From contig CBFIHR010000109.1 in NCBI GenBank assembly GCA_965662365.1, forward strand, positions 1 to 11,432: a DNA stretch of 11,432 nt. Direction: 5' to 3'. Each line of letters begins with the position of its first letter. The first letter of the stretch is position 1. Under the pieces are notes generated by a model, which saw only the letters and a list, made by a program, of their open reading frames with translations, made no database searches and was not told the origin of the DNA. This DNA is from CAWVWD01 sp965662365 (GTDB taxonomy: Bacteria; Bacteroidota; Bacteroidia; Chitinophagales; Saprospiraceae). Positions 1 through 7,466 of the stretch are shown one piece after another. The position numbers and the translations under genes were made by a program.

Positions 1-401
1 TTTAGACCTGCTGACTTGAACAAATTGTACGTCAATTTTGTCGTTGTCGTTTTTCCATTACTTCCTGTTGTTGCGATGATTTTCGTATTCGGATTTTTGA
101 TTTTCAATTGACGAAAACCAAATTCAATTTCATCTATGATTTCAACATTTGCCAATTTCAACTTTTTGATAATCGGTGCTTTGTCAGGAATACCAGGACT
201 TTTGATGACTAAATCTGCCGTCAAAATCCGTGCTTCCGTATGTTGCTGTTCTTCGTATTCAATCTCGTATTTTTCTAATTCTGCTTTATAGCTTTCGCCA
301 ATTTTGCCGTAATCAGAAACGAAGACTTCAAAACCTACTGTTTTTGCTAAAATTGCTGCTCCGACACCGCTTTCTCCTGCTCCAAGAATTGCTATTTTCA
401 T
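1..401 (-). CDS. murD: MurD, UDP-N-acetylmuramoyl-L-alanine--D-glutamate ligase (N-terminal part)
   Basis: Cytoplasmic ATP-dependent ligase that adds D-glutamate to UDP-MurNAc-L-Ala in peptidoglycan precursor synthesis. I translated this partial frame by hand: it starts at the ATG at 401-399 and stays open for 133 codons to the window edge, so the C-terminal two thirds or so is missing. The protein begins MKIAILGAGESGVGAA, the nucleotide-binding-like N-terminal fold of MurD. It continues with a VIKSPGIP segment (about residue 67) and a Mur-ligase P-loop, GSNGKTTTT, near residues 115-123. It is the last visible gene of the minus-strand dcw cluster, 88 nt downstream of mraY, and the order mraY-murD is the usual one. 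The P-loop, the SPGIP motif and the position together exclude MurC, MurE or MurF as the better name. Confidence 0.96.
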   Translation of the reverse strand, partial: MKIAILGAGESGVGAAILAKTVGFEVFVSDYGKIGESYKAELEKYEIEYEEQQHTEARILTADLVIKSPGIPDKAPIIKKLKLANVEIIDEIEFGFRQLKIKNPNTKIIATTGSNGKTTTTKLTYNLFKSAGL

Positions 402-489
402 AATTTATTCATTAATCAACTCCACAATTTTGCTTTTTTCTAACTTGTCAAAATCAGCATCAATTTGAAATTTTATATCAGCATTTGAA
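402..489 (-). other. mraY-murD gap with a direct repeat and a 29-codon open frame
   Basis: On the plus strand ATCAGCATCAATTTGAA (453-469) is followed by ATCAGCATTTGAA (477-489), the same sequence lacking four bases. On the minus strand one frame is open from 494 to 408 (29 codons after a TGA at 497-495) and stops at 407-405 just before the murD ATG. It has no ATG and no early GTG or TTG, and it would read like an amphipathic acidic/basic helix ending IVELINE. It could be chance in AT-rich DNA or the tail of a small gene that has decayed. I do not call a gene. Confidence 0.3.
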
Positions 490-1731
490 CTATCTCAATT
501 TCAAAGTTATAATCGTCAAAACCGCCAAAATAATCCCGACAATCCAAAACCTCGTAACAATCGTCACCTCATGCCAACCTTTCTTTTGATAATGATGATG
601 CAGCGGCGACATTAAAAAGATTCTGCGACCTTCACCGTATTTCTTTTTGGTATATTTGAAATAAGCTACTTGCAAAATCACTGACAAATTTTCTGCTAAG
701 AAAACACCGCAAAGTATTGGTATTAGCCATTCTTTACGAATGATAATGGCTAAGGCTGCAATAATTCCACCTAAAGTCAAACTTCCTGTATCGCCCATAA
801 AGATCTTTGCCGGATAAGAATTATACCATAAAAATCCTAAACAAGCCCCCAAAAAGCCACCGATAAAAATCACCAATTCGGCACTATCAGGAATGTATAA
901 AATCCCCAGATATTCGGAGAAAATCGAATTGCCCGAAACGTAGGTCAAAATTCCTAATGTTGTGACAATTATGGCAGAAGTTCCAGTCGCTAAACCATCT
1001 AAACCATCGGTTAAATTTGCCGCATTTGAAACCGCTGTAACAATAAAAACCACCAACGGAATAAAAATTATCCACGCCAAATGCTGACTGCTTTCGCCCA
1101 AAAAGAACAAAATATCACCGTAATCAAACGAACCGCCTTTTAAGAAAGGTAAATTGGTTAAAGTCGTCTTTACATTATAACTAATTTCCCCAGTTTCAGC
1201 ATCAATAACTTCACTTATAACTTCATAATTATATTTATCCACCTGTGCTTTGTCCATTCGCACAGTAACTTTATCACTAAAAAACATCACTGCACCAACG
1301 ATTATTCCCAAGCCAACTTGACCTAAAATCTTATATCTACCTGCCAATCCATCTTTACCTCTTTTTAGTTTCAAATAATCATCTAAAAAACCAATCATTC
1401 CCATCCAAACCGTACACAACAAGAGCAACTGAATATAGACATTCGTTAAATCAGCCATTAATAAAGTCGGAATTAAAATCGCCATAATGATAATGATTCC
1501 GCCCATTGTAGGCGTTTTCCCTTTCAACTGCTCGCCTGGCAAACCCAAAGCCCGTTGCTTTTCAAGCACCTGAAAATTTTGAATCTTTTTGATGATTTTT
1601 CCACCAAAAATCAACGAAATGATCAACGATATTAAAATCGCAATTCCCGTCCGAAACGTGATAAATTGAAACAAACTCGCTCCCGTGAACTCGTAGTTTT
1701 TTTCTAAAAAATCAAATAAATGATAAATCAT
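490..1731 (-). CDS. mraY: MraY, phospho-N-acetylmuramoyl-pentapeptide transferase
   Basis: Integral membrane enzyme that transfers phospho-MurNAc-pentapeptide from UDP to undecaprenyl phosphate, making lipid I. The signature motifs are all present: DDYLK at 117-121, NLTDGLDGLA at 239-248, FMGDTGS at 311-317 and the HHH cluster at 378-380 followed by KKGW. About ten hydrophobic segments fit the family topology. At 413 residues it is some 50 longer than the E. coli enzyme. The extra length is a charged segment at about residues 153-200, between membrane segments, which is a pattern of Bacteroidota MraY proteins. Start is ATG at 1731-1729. The C-terminal TIITLKLR matches the normal family end, so the TAG at 492-490 is a genuine stop. 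It lies 139 nt downstream of murE, and that gap is filled by a palindromic element. Confidence 0.98.
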   Translation of the reverse strand: MIYHLFDFLEKNYEFTGASLFQFITFRTGIAILISLIISLIFGGKIIKKIQNFQVLEKQRALGLPGEQLKGKTPTMGGIIIIMAILIPTLLMADLTNVYIQLLLLCTVWMGMIGFLDDYLKLKRGKDGLAGRYKILGQVGLGIIVGAVMFFSDKVTVRMDKAQVDKYNYEVISEVIDAETGEISYNVKTTLTNLPFLKGGSFDYGDILFFLGESSQHLAWIIFIPLVVFIVTAVSNAANLTDGLDGLATGTSAIIVTTLGILTYVSGNSIFSEYLGILYIPDSAELVIFIGGFLGACLGFLWYNSYPAKIFMGDTGSLTLGGIIAALAIIIRKEWLIPILCGVFLAENLSVILQVAYFKYTKKKYGEGRRIFLMSPLHHHYQKKGWHEVTIVTRFWIVGIILAVLTIITLKLR

Positions 1732-1750
1732 GCGTTGGTTGTTATTGCCA

Positions 1751-1874
1751 TTGAACCCTTCCTCAATCCTTCCCTTAAAAAGGGAAGGAAGCCATACGAC
1801 AGTACTCGACTTAATTCAAGTTGAGTGCTGTTCCCTTTCCCTTTGTAAGGGAAAGGGTTAGGGAAAGGGTTCAA
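1751..1874. repeat. Composite palindromic element (three hairpins closed by an outer stem)
   Basis: This 124-nt non-coding block fills most of the mraY-murE gap. The outer arms TTGAACCCTT (1751-1760) and AAGGGTTCAA (1865-1874) are perfectly complementary. Inside are three hairpins: a 10-bp stem TCCTTCCCTT / AAGGGAAGGA (1767-1776 with 1780-1789), a 13-bp stem 1800-1812 with 1818-1830 containing two T-G pairs, and an 11-bp stem CCCTTTCCCTT / AAGGGAAAGGG (1833-1843 with 1847-1857). The whole left flank is also an imperfect inverted copy of the whole right flank. The element's right end contains the murE stop codon (TGA, 1873-1871). It looks like an inserted miniature palindromic repeat rather than a terminator, because it lies inside an operon and lacks a T-run on the gene strand. 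Confidence 0.85.
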
Positions 1875-3325
1875 GCGAGGTTTTTCGTTAATTCTTCCTT
1901 ATCATCAAAATGATGTTTCACACCATTGATATCTTGATATTTTTCGTGACCTTTTCCGGCCACCAAAATAATGTCGTTTTGTTTTGCTAATGTAAAGGCG
2001 GTCTTTATCGCCTGCCGTCTATTTTCAATTGTTAAAACCTTCTGTGTCGCATAAGGCGGAATACCTTTTTCCATTGCTGCTAAAATATCAAAAGGATTTT
2101 CCGTACGAGGATTGTCCGAAGTCAAAATTACTTGATGACTGTAATCGCAAGCGACTTTTGCCATGATTGGCCGTTTCGTCCTATCTCTGTCACCACCACA
2201 ACCAACTACCGTAATCACTTGACTATCACCACTTTTTACGCCATCAATTGTTTGTAAGACTTTTTCCAACGCATCAGGCGTATGTGCATAATCGACAATT
2301 CCAATAATATTATTCGTTTTCGAAACGATATAATCAAAGCGACCTTCTGCTGTTTGTAAACTTGACAAAACAGTTAGTACTTCCATATCATCATGTCCCA
2401 AAAGCGTCGCTGTTCCATAAACGGCCAATAAATTATAAGCATTAAACTCACCAATTAATCGGCTGTGAAACTCCCGACCATTTAACTCTAATTGCAAACC
2501 AATCAGCGTATTTTCAATGATTTTCGCTTTGAAATCAGCCATTTTTTTAACAGCATAAGAATATTTTTTCGCTCGTGTGTTTTGCAACATCACTGTTCCT
2601 CTACGATCGTCAATATTCGTCAGTGCAAACGCTTTTTTATCTAAATCGTCAAAAAACTTTTTCTTTGCATTGATGTAATTTTTGAATGTGCCGTGATAAT
2701 CCAAATGATCGTGTGTAATATTAGTAAACACCGCACCATCAAAGTCCAGACCTGCAATTCGTTCTTGATGAATCGAGTGTGAACTTACCTCCATGAAGGC
2801 ATAATCACAGCCATTTTCGACCATTTTCGCCAACAATTCATTCAAAGCCACAGGATTCGGTGTCGTATGTGTTGCCGGTATAATCTGATTACCAATTTTA
2901 TTTTCAACTGTTGATAACAAACCGGTTTTATACCCCATTTTCATAAACAACTTATACAAAATCGTGGCACAGGTCGTCTTACCATTTGTACCTGTGATAC
3001 CGACTAATTTCAGTTGTGTTGATGGATTATCATAAAAATTACCAGCCATTTTCCCCAACGCTTTCGCTGAATTTTTAACCTCAACATAAGTAATATTTGG
3101 ATTAATCGCAGCTGGTAACTCTTCACAAACGATGACAGCAGCACCAAGTTCAATCGCTTTTCCGATAAACCGATGCCCATCAACTTGAGTCCCTTTGACC
3201 GCTACAAACATAGAGCTTTTGACAACTTTTCGGCTATCAAACTCAATTTTAGTAATCTTAACTTTTTGATTACCAATGATTTGAACGGTTTTTACGTTTG
3301 TTAATATGTGTTTTAGTTTCTTCAA
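1871..3325 (-). CDS. murE: MurE, UDP-MurNAc-tripeptide synthetase (meso-diaminopimelate type)
   Basis: Cytoplasmic ATP-dependent ligase adding the third stem-peptide residue to UDP-MurNAc-L-Ala-D-Glu. Domains in order are the N-terminal UMP-binding domain with FDSRKV at 29-34, the central ATPase with P-loop GTNGKTT (112-118), THTTP at 152-156 and a likely carbamylated lysine near 221 in NAKKK, and the C-terminal domain with DNPR at 404-407. DNPR is the known signature for meso-diaminopimelate rather than lysine. The 484-residue length is normal. The start is TTG at 3325-3323: a TAA lies two codons upstream, no ATG is available, and MKKLKHIL matches the usual Bacteroidota MurE N-terminus. The stop falls inside the palindromic element downstream, and a second palindrome lies just upstream. 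Confidence 0.97.
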   Translation of the reverse strand: MKKLKHILTNVKTVQIIGNQKVKITKIEFDSRKVVKSSMFVAVKGTQVDGHRFIGKAIELGAAVIVCEELPAAINPNITYVEVKNSAKALGKMAGNFYDNPSTQLKLVGITGTNGKTTCATILYKLFMKMGYKTGLLSTVENKIGNQIIPATHTTPNPVALNELLAKMVENGCDYAFMEVSSHSIHQERIAGLDFDGAVFTNITHDHLDYHGTFKNYINAKKKFFDDLDKKAFALTNIDDRRGTVMLQNTRAKKYSYAVKKMADFKAKIIENTLIGLQLELNGREFHSRLIGEFNAYNLLAVYGTATLLGHDDMEVLTVLSSLQTAEGRFDYIVSKTNNIIGIVDYAHTPDALEKVLQTIDGVKSGDSQVITVVGCGGDRDRTKRPIMAKVACDYSHQVILTSDNPRTENPFDILAAMEKGIPPYATQKVLTIENRRQAIKTAFTLAKQNDIILVAGKGHEKYQDINGVKHHFDDKEELTKNLA

Positions 3326-3343
3326 TTTTTATTTTGATTGAAC

Positions 3344-3430
3344 CACAAAAGAAACAAAAGCCACAAAAAATTTTTCACAAAAGACACTTTTTAATAATTC
3401 TTTCGTGAAATGACTTTTGTTTCTTTTGTG
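3344..3430. repeat. Composite inverted repeat between ftsI and murE
   Basis: The outer arms are a perfect 17-nt inverted repeat: CACAAAAGAAACAAAAG (3344-3360) and its complement at 3414-3430. Inside, TTTCACAAAAGA (3373-3384) pairs with TCTTTCGTGAAA (3399-3410), with a single A/C mismatch that becomes a U-G pair in the minus-strand (operon) transcript. The octamer CACAAAAG, exact or nearly so, recurs several times here, and one more copy on the right (3431-3440) lacks a matching left partner. The element occupies nearly all of the 126-nt gap between ftsI and murE, with no room for a gene. Confidence 0.8.
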
Positions 3431-3451
3431 CCTTTTGTGGCTCAAAAAATC

Positions 3452-5578
3452 CTATTTCAAAGTCAAATAAACACGCATGCCCATTCGTGCTTTCACACCA
3501 GGCCTAACGGATTGTTTGACGACCTTTCCTTTTCCATTCACGACATAAACGGTAATTCCCTGTTCCTCTAACTTGAAAACCGCATCCCGCAACCCCATTC
3601 CAACAACATTCGGAACGACTTTTTTGGGTGTTTTAATAACCGGTTTCAGAATCATAGCCGAACTATCGACATCCATGACCGTCCAGGTTGTTTTAGCTTT
3701 TTTGTTATACTCTAAGCCCAAATAATTCAAAACCGTTTGATAATCTTCTTTATAACCTATCGAATACGTCGGCAGCTCCCGATAATTCAAAGCTACTTTT
3801 GGGCGTTTATTTATCGGAATTTGCGAGTTCGTTTCTTTGACGTAACAACGGTCAGCGATTTCCTTGAAAACGGGTGCCGCTACTTGACTTCCGTAGAATT
3901 GACCTTCTGGGTCGGTGATTACTACGATACAAGAATACGCTGGTTTATTAGCCGGAAAATAACCAGCAAAAGAGGCTTGATATTTTAATTTTTCCCCTTT
4001 TTTAATTTTAGAATAGTTCCGTTGAGCCGTTCCTGTTTTTCCTGCAATTCTGTACGTCAAAGGCTTAATATTATTGGCTGTTCCATTCTCTACCACCCCT
4101 TCCAAAAGCTCTTGAGCTTTTTGAATCGTTGACGGTCGAGCGATTTGTTCATCGATGACTTCTGGTGAAAATGTTTCAATAGCATTTCCAAAACGACGAA
4201 TTTCAGAAACTAAGTACGGTTTCATCATTCGACCATCATTAGCGACCGCATTGTAAAAAGTCAATAATTGTAAAGGCGTCGTCTCCATTTCGTAGCCAAT
4301 CGCCATCCATGGAATCGTCGTTCCGCTCCATTTATCTTGTGATATGTCCGGCGATTTTAAATAAGGTGGTTTTTCACCTGCAATTTCGATATTGGTCGGT
4401 TCATGCAAGTGAAACTGGCGTAAACGCTTGACAAACTGCGTTCTTTTTCCACGTTTTTCATAGTTATCAAACGCCATTTTGGCTAAACCAACATTAGATG
4501 AAATTTCGAACGCCTTACGAACCGTTGAAGAATCCATAGCATGATAAGACGCATCTTGCATCGGTTCGCCATAAAATTCATACTGCCCTTTATTAAGCTC
4601 AATCGTATCGCCTAAATCCACATATTTATCTTCCAATAAAGCCATCATTGTCGCCAGCTTGAACGTTGACCCTGGCTCTGATTTCGTCCCTATCGCATGA
4701 TTATAAAACTCGCCATACTTACCACTCGTATTTTTTCCAATATTTGCAATCGCTCGAATTGCACCAGTTTCGACATCCATAACAATCGCACAGCCATAAT
4801 TAGCATTATGTTTTTTCAAGGCTTTTAATAACGCATTACCAGCAATATCTTGAATATCAATATCAATCGTTGTGACGACATCGTCGCCTCGTTTCGGTTC
4901 AACTTCCGAAATATCATTCAATGGCACCCAGTAACCGCCAGCGACTCGTTGCATCAAATGCTCTTCTGATTCTCCTTTTAAGCGGTCATTATAATAGGCT
5001 TCTAACCCAACCGCTCCTCTGTCCGTTACATAACCGACCGTTCTACGAGCCAACATTTTGTAAGGTCGACTTCTGCGACTCAAACGATTGATAATAATTC
5101 CACCCGAGTAAGGTCCTAATTCAAAAAGTGGAAATTCCTTTATTTTTTGTAAATCAGGATACGAAACACCTTTTGTGATAAACAAATAGCGATTTCCACT
5201 TTGTCGAGCGCCAATAATGTAGTTTTTAATATCTTCCTTTGAAGAAAACCTATCTGTCATAAACGGCACTAATGCACCTGCTAACGTATCAATATTTTCT
5301 GCAAATAATTTTTCGGTCATTGCACTCGCCCTCGTATCCATTCGGATTTCATAAAACGGCAACGAACTCGCCAGTAAACTTCCATCTTTCGCCATAATGC
5401 TTCCTCGCTCACCTTTTACCGGTCGCAAATCGACATGTAACGAATCTCTTTTCGATTTCCATTTTGGCCCTTCAATAATTTGGATTTGTGCCGTTTTGAA
5501 AAATATAGCGACCGCCACAATGACTAAAAGAGCCAGAACAGTATAAATTCGCCATAATATTTCGTTTTTTATATCCAA
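3452..5578 (-). CDS. ftsI: FtsI-type class B penicillin-binding protein with C-terminal PASTA domain
   Basis: Septal peptidoglycan transpeptidase, anchored in the inner membrane with its catalytic part in the periplasm. It has one N-terminal membrane segment (about 12-28), then a dimerisation/pedestal domain with the RGSI segment near 58-61, then the transpeptidase domain. All three active-site motifs are visible: STFK at 304-307 (nucleophile Ser304), SSN at 360-362 and KTG at 514-516. Residues from about 650 to 708 form one PASTA domain beginning VVPNVVGM. The start is TTG at 5578-5576: an in-frame TGA lies ten codons upstream with no ATG between, and the next internal Met (62) would remove the membrane anchor. 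MDIKNEILWRIY resembles other Bacteroidota homologues. It lies 73 nt after the FtsL-like gene, its probable partner in FtsQBL-FtsWI. Confidence 0.95.
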   Translation of the reverse strand: MDIKNEILWRIYTVLALLVIVAVAIFFKTAQIQIIEGPKWKSKRDSLHVDLRPVKGERGSIMAKDGSLLASSLPFYEIRMDTRASAMTEKLFAENIDTLAGALVPFMTDRFSSKEDIKNYIIGARQSGNRYLFITKGVSYPDLQKIKEFPLFELGPYSGGIIINRLSRRSRPYKMLARRTVGYVTDRGAVGLEAYYNDRLKGESEEHLMQRVAGGYWVPLNDISEVEPKRGDDVVTTIDIDIQDIAGNALLKALKKHNANYGCAIVMDVETGAIRAIANIGKNTSGKYGEFYNHAIGTKSEPGSTFKLATMMALLEDKYVDLGDTIELNKGQYEFYGEPMQDASYHAMDSSTVRKAFEISSNVGLAKMAFDNYEKRGKRTQFVKRLRQFHLHEPTNIEIAGEKPPYLKSPDISQDKWSGTTIPWMAIGYEMETTPLQLLTFYNAVANDGRMMKPYLVSEIRRFGNAIETFSPEVIDEQIARPSTIQKAQELLEGVVENGTANNIKPLTYRIAGKTGTAQRNYSKIKKGEKLKYQASFAGYFPANKPAYSCIVVITDPEGQFYGSQVAAPVFKEIADRCYVKETNSQIPINKRPKVALNYRELPTYSIGYKEDYQTVLNYLGLEYNKKAKTTWTVMDVDSSAMILKPVIKTPKKVVPNVVGMGLRDAVFKLEEQGITVYVVNGKGKVVKQSVRPGVKARMGMRVYLTLK

Positions 5579-5651
5579 TGATTTTGTTTGATTATTCGAG
5601 TGTTGTCATCATGTTCAAACTTTCAGACACCTAAACACTTAAACAGTTTTA

Positions 5652-5996
5652 TTAATAATCTTTACTTTTAATAATAATCTTCTTCGGTGGCTTTTCTAAC
5701 TCCTTAATATTCAAACCTCGTTTTTCGCCTTCCCTTGTTACCTCAGTTTGCATAGACTTGAGCATTAAGTCCGATTTGATAGACAAATATTCCCAACTTA
5801 CTTTTTGAATTTCTTTTTGTAAGGTTTGGATACGACGCACTTTTTTTTCTGCGTATCGAGCATTGGCGATATAGATAAAACCTAAAAAAGCGACATAAAA
5901 AATAAAAGGCAAATTCTTCATTACCCAATGCGTTGGTTCGAGTGCAAAGGGTAGATTTTTAGATATTTTTTGCCACCTTGTTTTTTTCTTCGCCAT
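5652..5996 (-). CDS. ftsL: FtsL-like cell division protein
   Basis: Small bitopic membrane protein of 114 residues with the FtsL layout. A basic cytoplasmic N-terminus (MAKKKTRWQK) is followed by one hydrophobic segment at about 28-46 and a heptad-like coiled coil at about 47-90 (KKVRRIQTLQKEI). A short tail around LNIKELEKPPKKI resembles the end of the Bacteroidota FtsL-like family. FtsL works with FtsB and FtsQ at the septum to recruit and activate FtsWI. Sequence similarity to E. coli FtsL is not obvious, so the name rests on topology and on the slot between rsmH and ftsI. Start is ATG at 5996-5994, only 3 nt after the rsmH stop, so translation is probably coupled. Confidence 0.8.
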   Translation of the reverse strand: MAKKKTRWQKISKNLPFALEPTHWVMKNLPFIFYVAFLGFIYIANARYAEKKVRRIQTLQKEIQKVSWEYLSIKSDLMLKSMQTEVTREGEKRGLNIKELEKPPKKIIIKSKDY

Positions 5997-5999
5997 TTT

Positions 6000-6911
6000 T
6001 TAATCTTCTACTCGTTTCGCTATTCGCAATTTTGCACTTCTGGCTCTCGAATTTCGTTTTAATTCTTCGTCAGAAGCCTCAACTGCTTTTTTTGTTAATA
6101 CTTTGAAAGGTCGATAGATTTTACCGAAATCATCTTTGATGAACTCACCGTCAAAAGTCCCTTTTTTTATAAAGTTTTTGACATATCTATCTTCTAAGGA
6201 ATGATAGGACATAACGACCAAACGACCTTCGGGTTTTAGCACTTCTTTGGCATCGTTCAAAAACTCTCGCAAAGCTGCCATTTCATCATTAACTTCAATC
6301 CGTAACGCTTGAAAAACCTGTGCTAAATACCTCGCCCGTTTTCCACGAACCAAAGGGTCTAAAATAATTAAAAAGTCGCTGATTGTTTTAATCTCACGAC
6401 TTTCTCTTTCTGCCACAATCGCTTCCGCCAACGTCTTAGAATTGCGAACCTCTCCGTATTCACTAAATATTCGCTGCAACTGAGTCGCATCGTAATCTCT
6501 TAAAATATCTGCTGCCGTCACATCGCCAACTTGATTCATACGCATATCCAACAAGGCATCAAATCGGTAAGAAAAACCTCGTTCTGCTTCGTTCAATTGA
6601 TGAGAAGAAACACCTAAGTCTGCCAAAATTCCATCAACTTGTGTCACACCATGTAAACGCAAAAAACGCTTCAAAAAGCGGAAATTATGTTGAACGAAAG
6701 TCAGGCGTTCATCATCAATCAGTTGTGTTGTTGCATCAATATCCTGATCAAAGCCAAACAATCGCCCATGTTCCCCTAATTGTTCCAAAATCGCTTTAGA
6801 ATGACCACCGCCACCATAGGTCACATCTACATAAATGCCGTTGGGTTTGATGTCCAGACCATCCAAACACTCTTTTAACATAACTGGCTCATGATAATGT
6901 TGTTCGCTCAT
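6000..6911 (-). CDS. rsmH: RsmH (MraW), 16S rRNA (cytosine-1402 N4) methyltransferase
   Basis: S-adenosylmethionine-dependent methyltransferase modifying C1402 in the decoding centre of 16S rRNA. Visible family motifs are GGGGHS at 33-38 (SAM loop), DLGVSSHQ at 98-105, the GFSYRFDALLDMRM block at 112-125, QALRIEVNDE at 201-210 and YHSLEDR at 236-242. A basic C-terminus follows (NSRARSAKLRIAKR, 287-300). The 303-residue length is normal for the family (E. coli about 313). Start is ATG at 6911-6909, giving MSEQHYHEPVML, the typical N-terminus. It follows mraZ by 30 nt and precedes the FtsL-like gene by 3 nt, the standard second position of the dcw cluster. Confidence 0.98.
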   Translation of the reverse strand: MSEQHYHEPVMLKECLDGLDIKPNGIYVDVTYGGGGHSKAILEQLGEHGRLFGFDQDIDATTQLIDDERLTFVQHNFRFLKRFLRLHGVTQVDGILADLGVSSHQLNEAERGFSYRFDALLDMRMNQVGDVTAADILRDYDATQLQRIFSEYGEVRNSKTLAEAIVAERESREIKTISDFLIILDPLVRGKRARYLAQVFQALRIEVNDEMAALREFLNDAKEVLKPEGRLVVMSYHSLEDRYVKNFIKKGTFDGEFIKDDFGKIYRPFKVLTKKAVEASDEELKRNSRARSAKLRIAKRVED

Positions 6912-6941
6912 AGTTTTTATCGATACAATTTAACTGTCCTT

Positions 6942-7400
6942 TTAATTATCAAAAGCCTTTCCCATTACGCTATCGGCTAAGTTAATAAACTCGTCGTCGT
7001 CTTGCTCATCGAGCATCGCTTCATAGTTAGATTTCGACCAAATTTCGATTCGATTGTGAAAAGCAAATAATACAACTTCATTTTCAATCTCCGCATACGC
7101 CGCTAATCCCTTAGGAATCAATAATCTATCACTTCTATCTATTGTTAACTCAGTCGCTCCACGGTAGAAATATCGTGCAAATTTTCGATTTTGTGAGTTA
7201 TATAAATTTAAGCTATTGACTTGTGCGATGACTTTTTGCCAAACTTCATTCGGGTACAGCGTCAAGCACTTTTCCATACCTCGATTGATGTGCAATGATT
7301 GTTCCTTAGCTTCGCCCAATTGACGAACTAATTGAGTCGGCAAGCGAAATCGCCCTTTTGCATCGACTTTACAATCATATTCTCCTTGAAGTTGTATCAT
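6942..7400 (-). CDS. mraZ: MraZ, transcriptional regulator of the dcw cluster
   Basis: DNA-binding protein with two AbrB-like swapped-hairpin halves, first gene of the dcw operon and known in other bacteria to bind its own promoter. The first half carries the DxxGR motif as DAKGR (13-17). The second carries DRSDR (88-92) with an aspartate where the consensus has glycine, followed by LLIP. The 152-residue length is the family standard. The extra acidic stretch DEQDDDEF (131-138) near the C-terminus is a visible feature. Start is ATG at 7400-7398. The upstream region contains three direct GTGGG/GTGGT repeats at 10-nt spacing, matching the MraZ operator type, so autoregulation of the whole cluster is likely. 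Confidence 0.97.
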   Translation of the reverse strand: MIQLQGEYDCKVDAKGRFRLPTQLVRQLGEAKEQSLHINRGMEKCLTLYPNEVWQKVIAQVNSLNLYNSQNRKFARYFYRGATELTIDRSDRLLIPKGLAAYAEIENEVVLFAFHNRIEIWSKSNYEAMLDEQDDDEFINLADSVMGKAFDN

Positions 7401-7424
7401 ATCTTATACTAAAAAATCATAATT

Positions 7425-7432
7425 CAAAAATA
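7425..7432 (-). promoter_or_regulatory. Candidate -7 element of the mraZ/dcw promoter
   Basis: Read on the minus strand, 7432-7425 is TATTTTTG, a match to the Bacteroidota -7 consensus TAnnTTTG. It lies 24 nt before the mraZ ATG, which would give a very short leader. Counting 19 nt upstream puts the -33 element on the middle MraZ repeat (TGGG instead of TTTG), so the upstream element is weak or overlaps the operator. Confidence 0.5.
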
Positions 7433-7441
7433 GGTACTTTT

Positions 7442-7466
7442 CCCACTTTTTCCCACATTCTACCAC
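7442..7466 (-). promoter_or_regulatory. MraZ operator: three direct repeats at 10-nt spacing
   Basis: On the minus strand the repeats read GTGGT (7466-7462), GTGGG (7456-7452) and GTGGG (7446-7442), each exactly one helical turn from the next. MraZ of E. coli is known to bind TGGGN repeats separated by 5 nt (10-nt period), and the Mycoplasma box is AAAGTG-like; the outer two repeats here are preceded by AAA. They end 42 nt before the mraZ start and overlap the expected -33 region, as an autorepressor site would. Confidence 0.85.

Noticed and set aside
1767..1857. The C/T-rich hairpins between murE and mraY as an intrinsic terminator
   Set aside because: They lie within a cluster that continues to mraY and murD, there is no T-run on the gene strand after the stems, and the outer inverted arms indicate a repeat element.
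3737..3988. Plus-strand frame opposite ftsI
   Set aside because: It is a shadow of the well-supported PBP gene, with no recognisable motifs and no start context.
5579..5651. Repeat-like TAAACACTTAAACA stretch in the FtsL-ftsI gap
   Set aside because: Only about two degenerate copies of an 8-nt unit are visible, too little to call a repeat.
6942..7400. DRSDR in MraZ as a sign of an inactive second half
   Set aside because: Only one consensus position differs (Gly to Asp) and the surrounding residues and length are normal, so this may be lineage variation.
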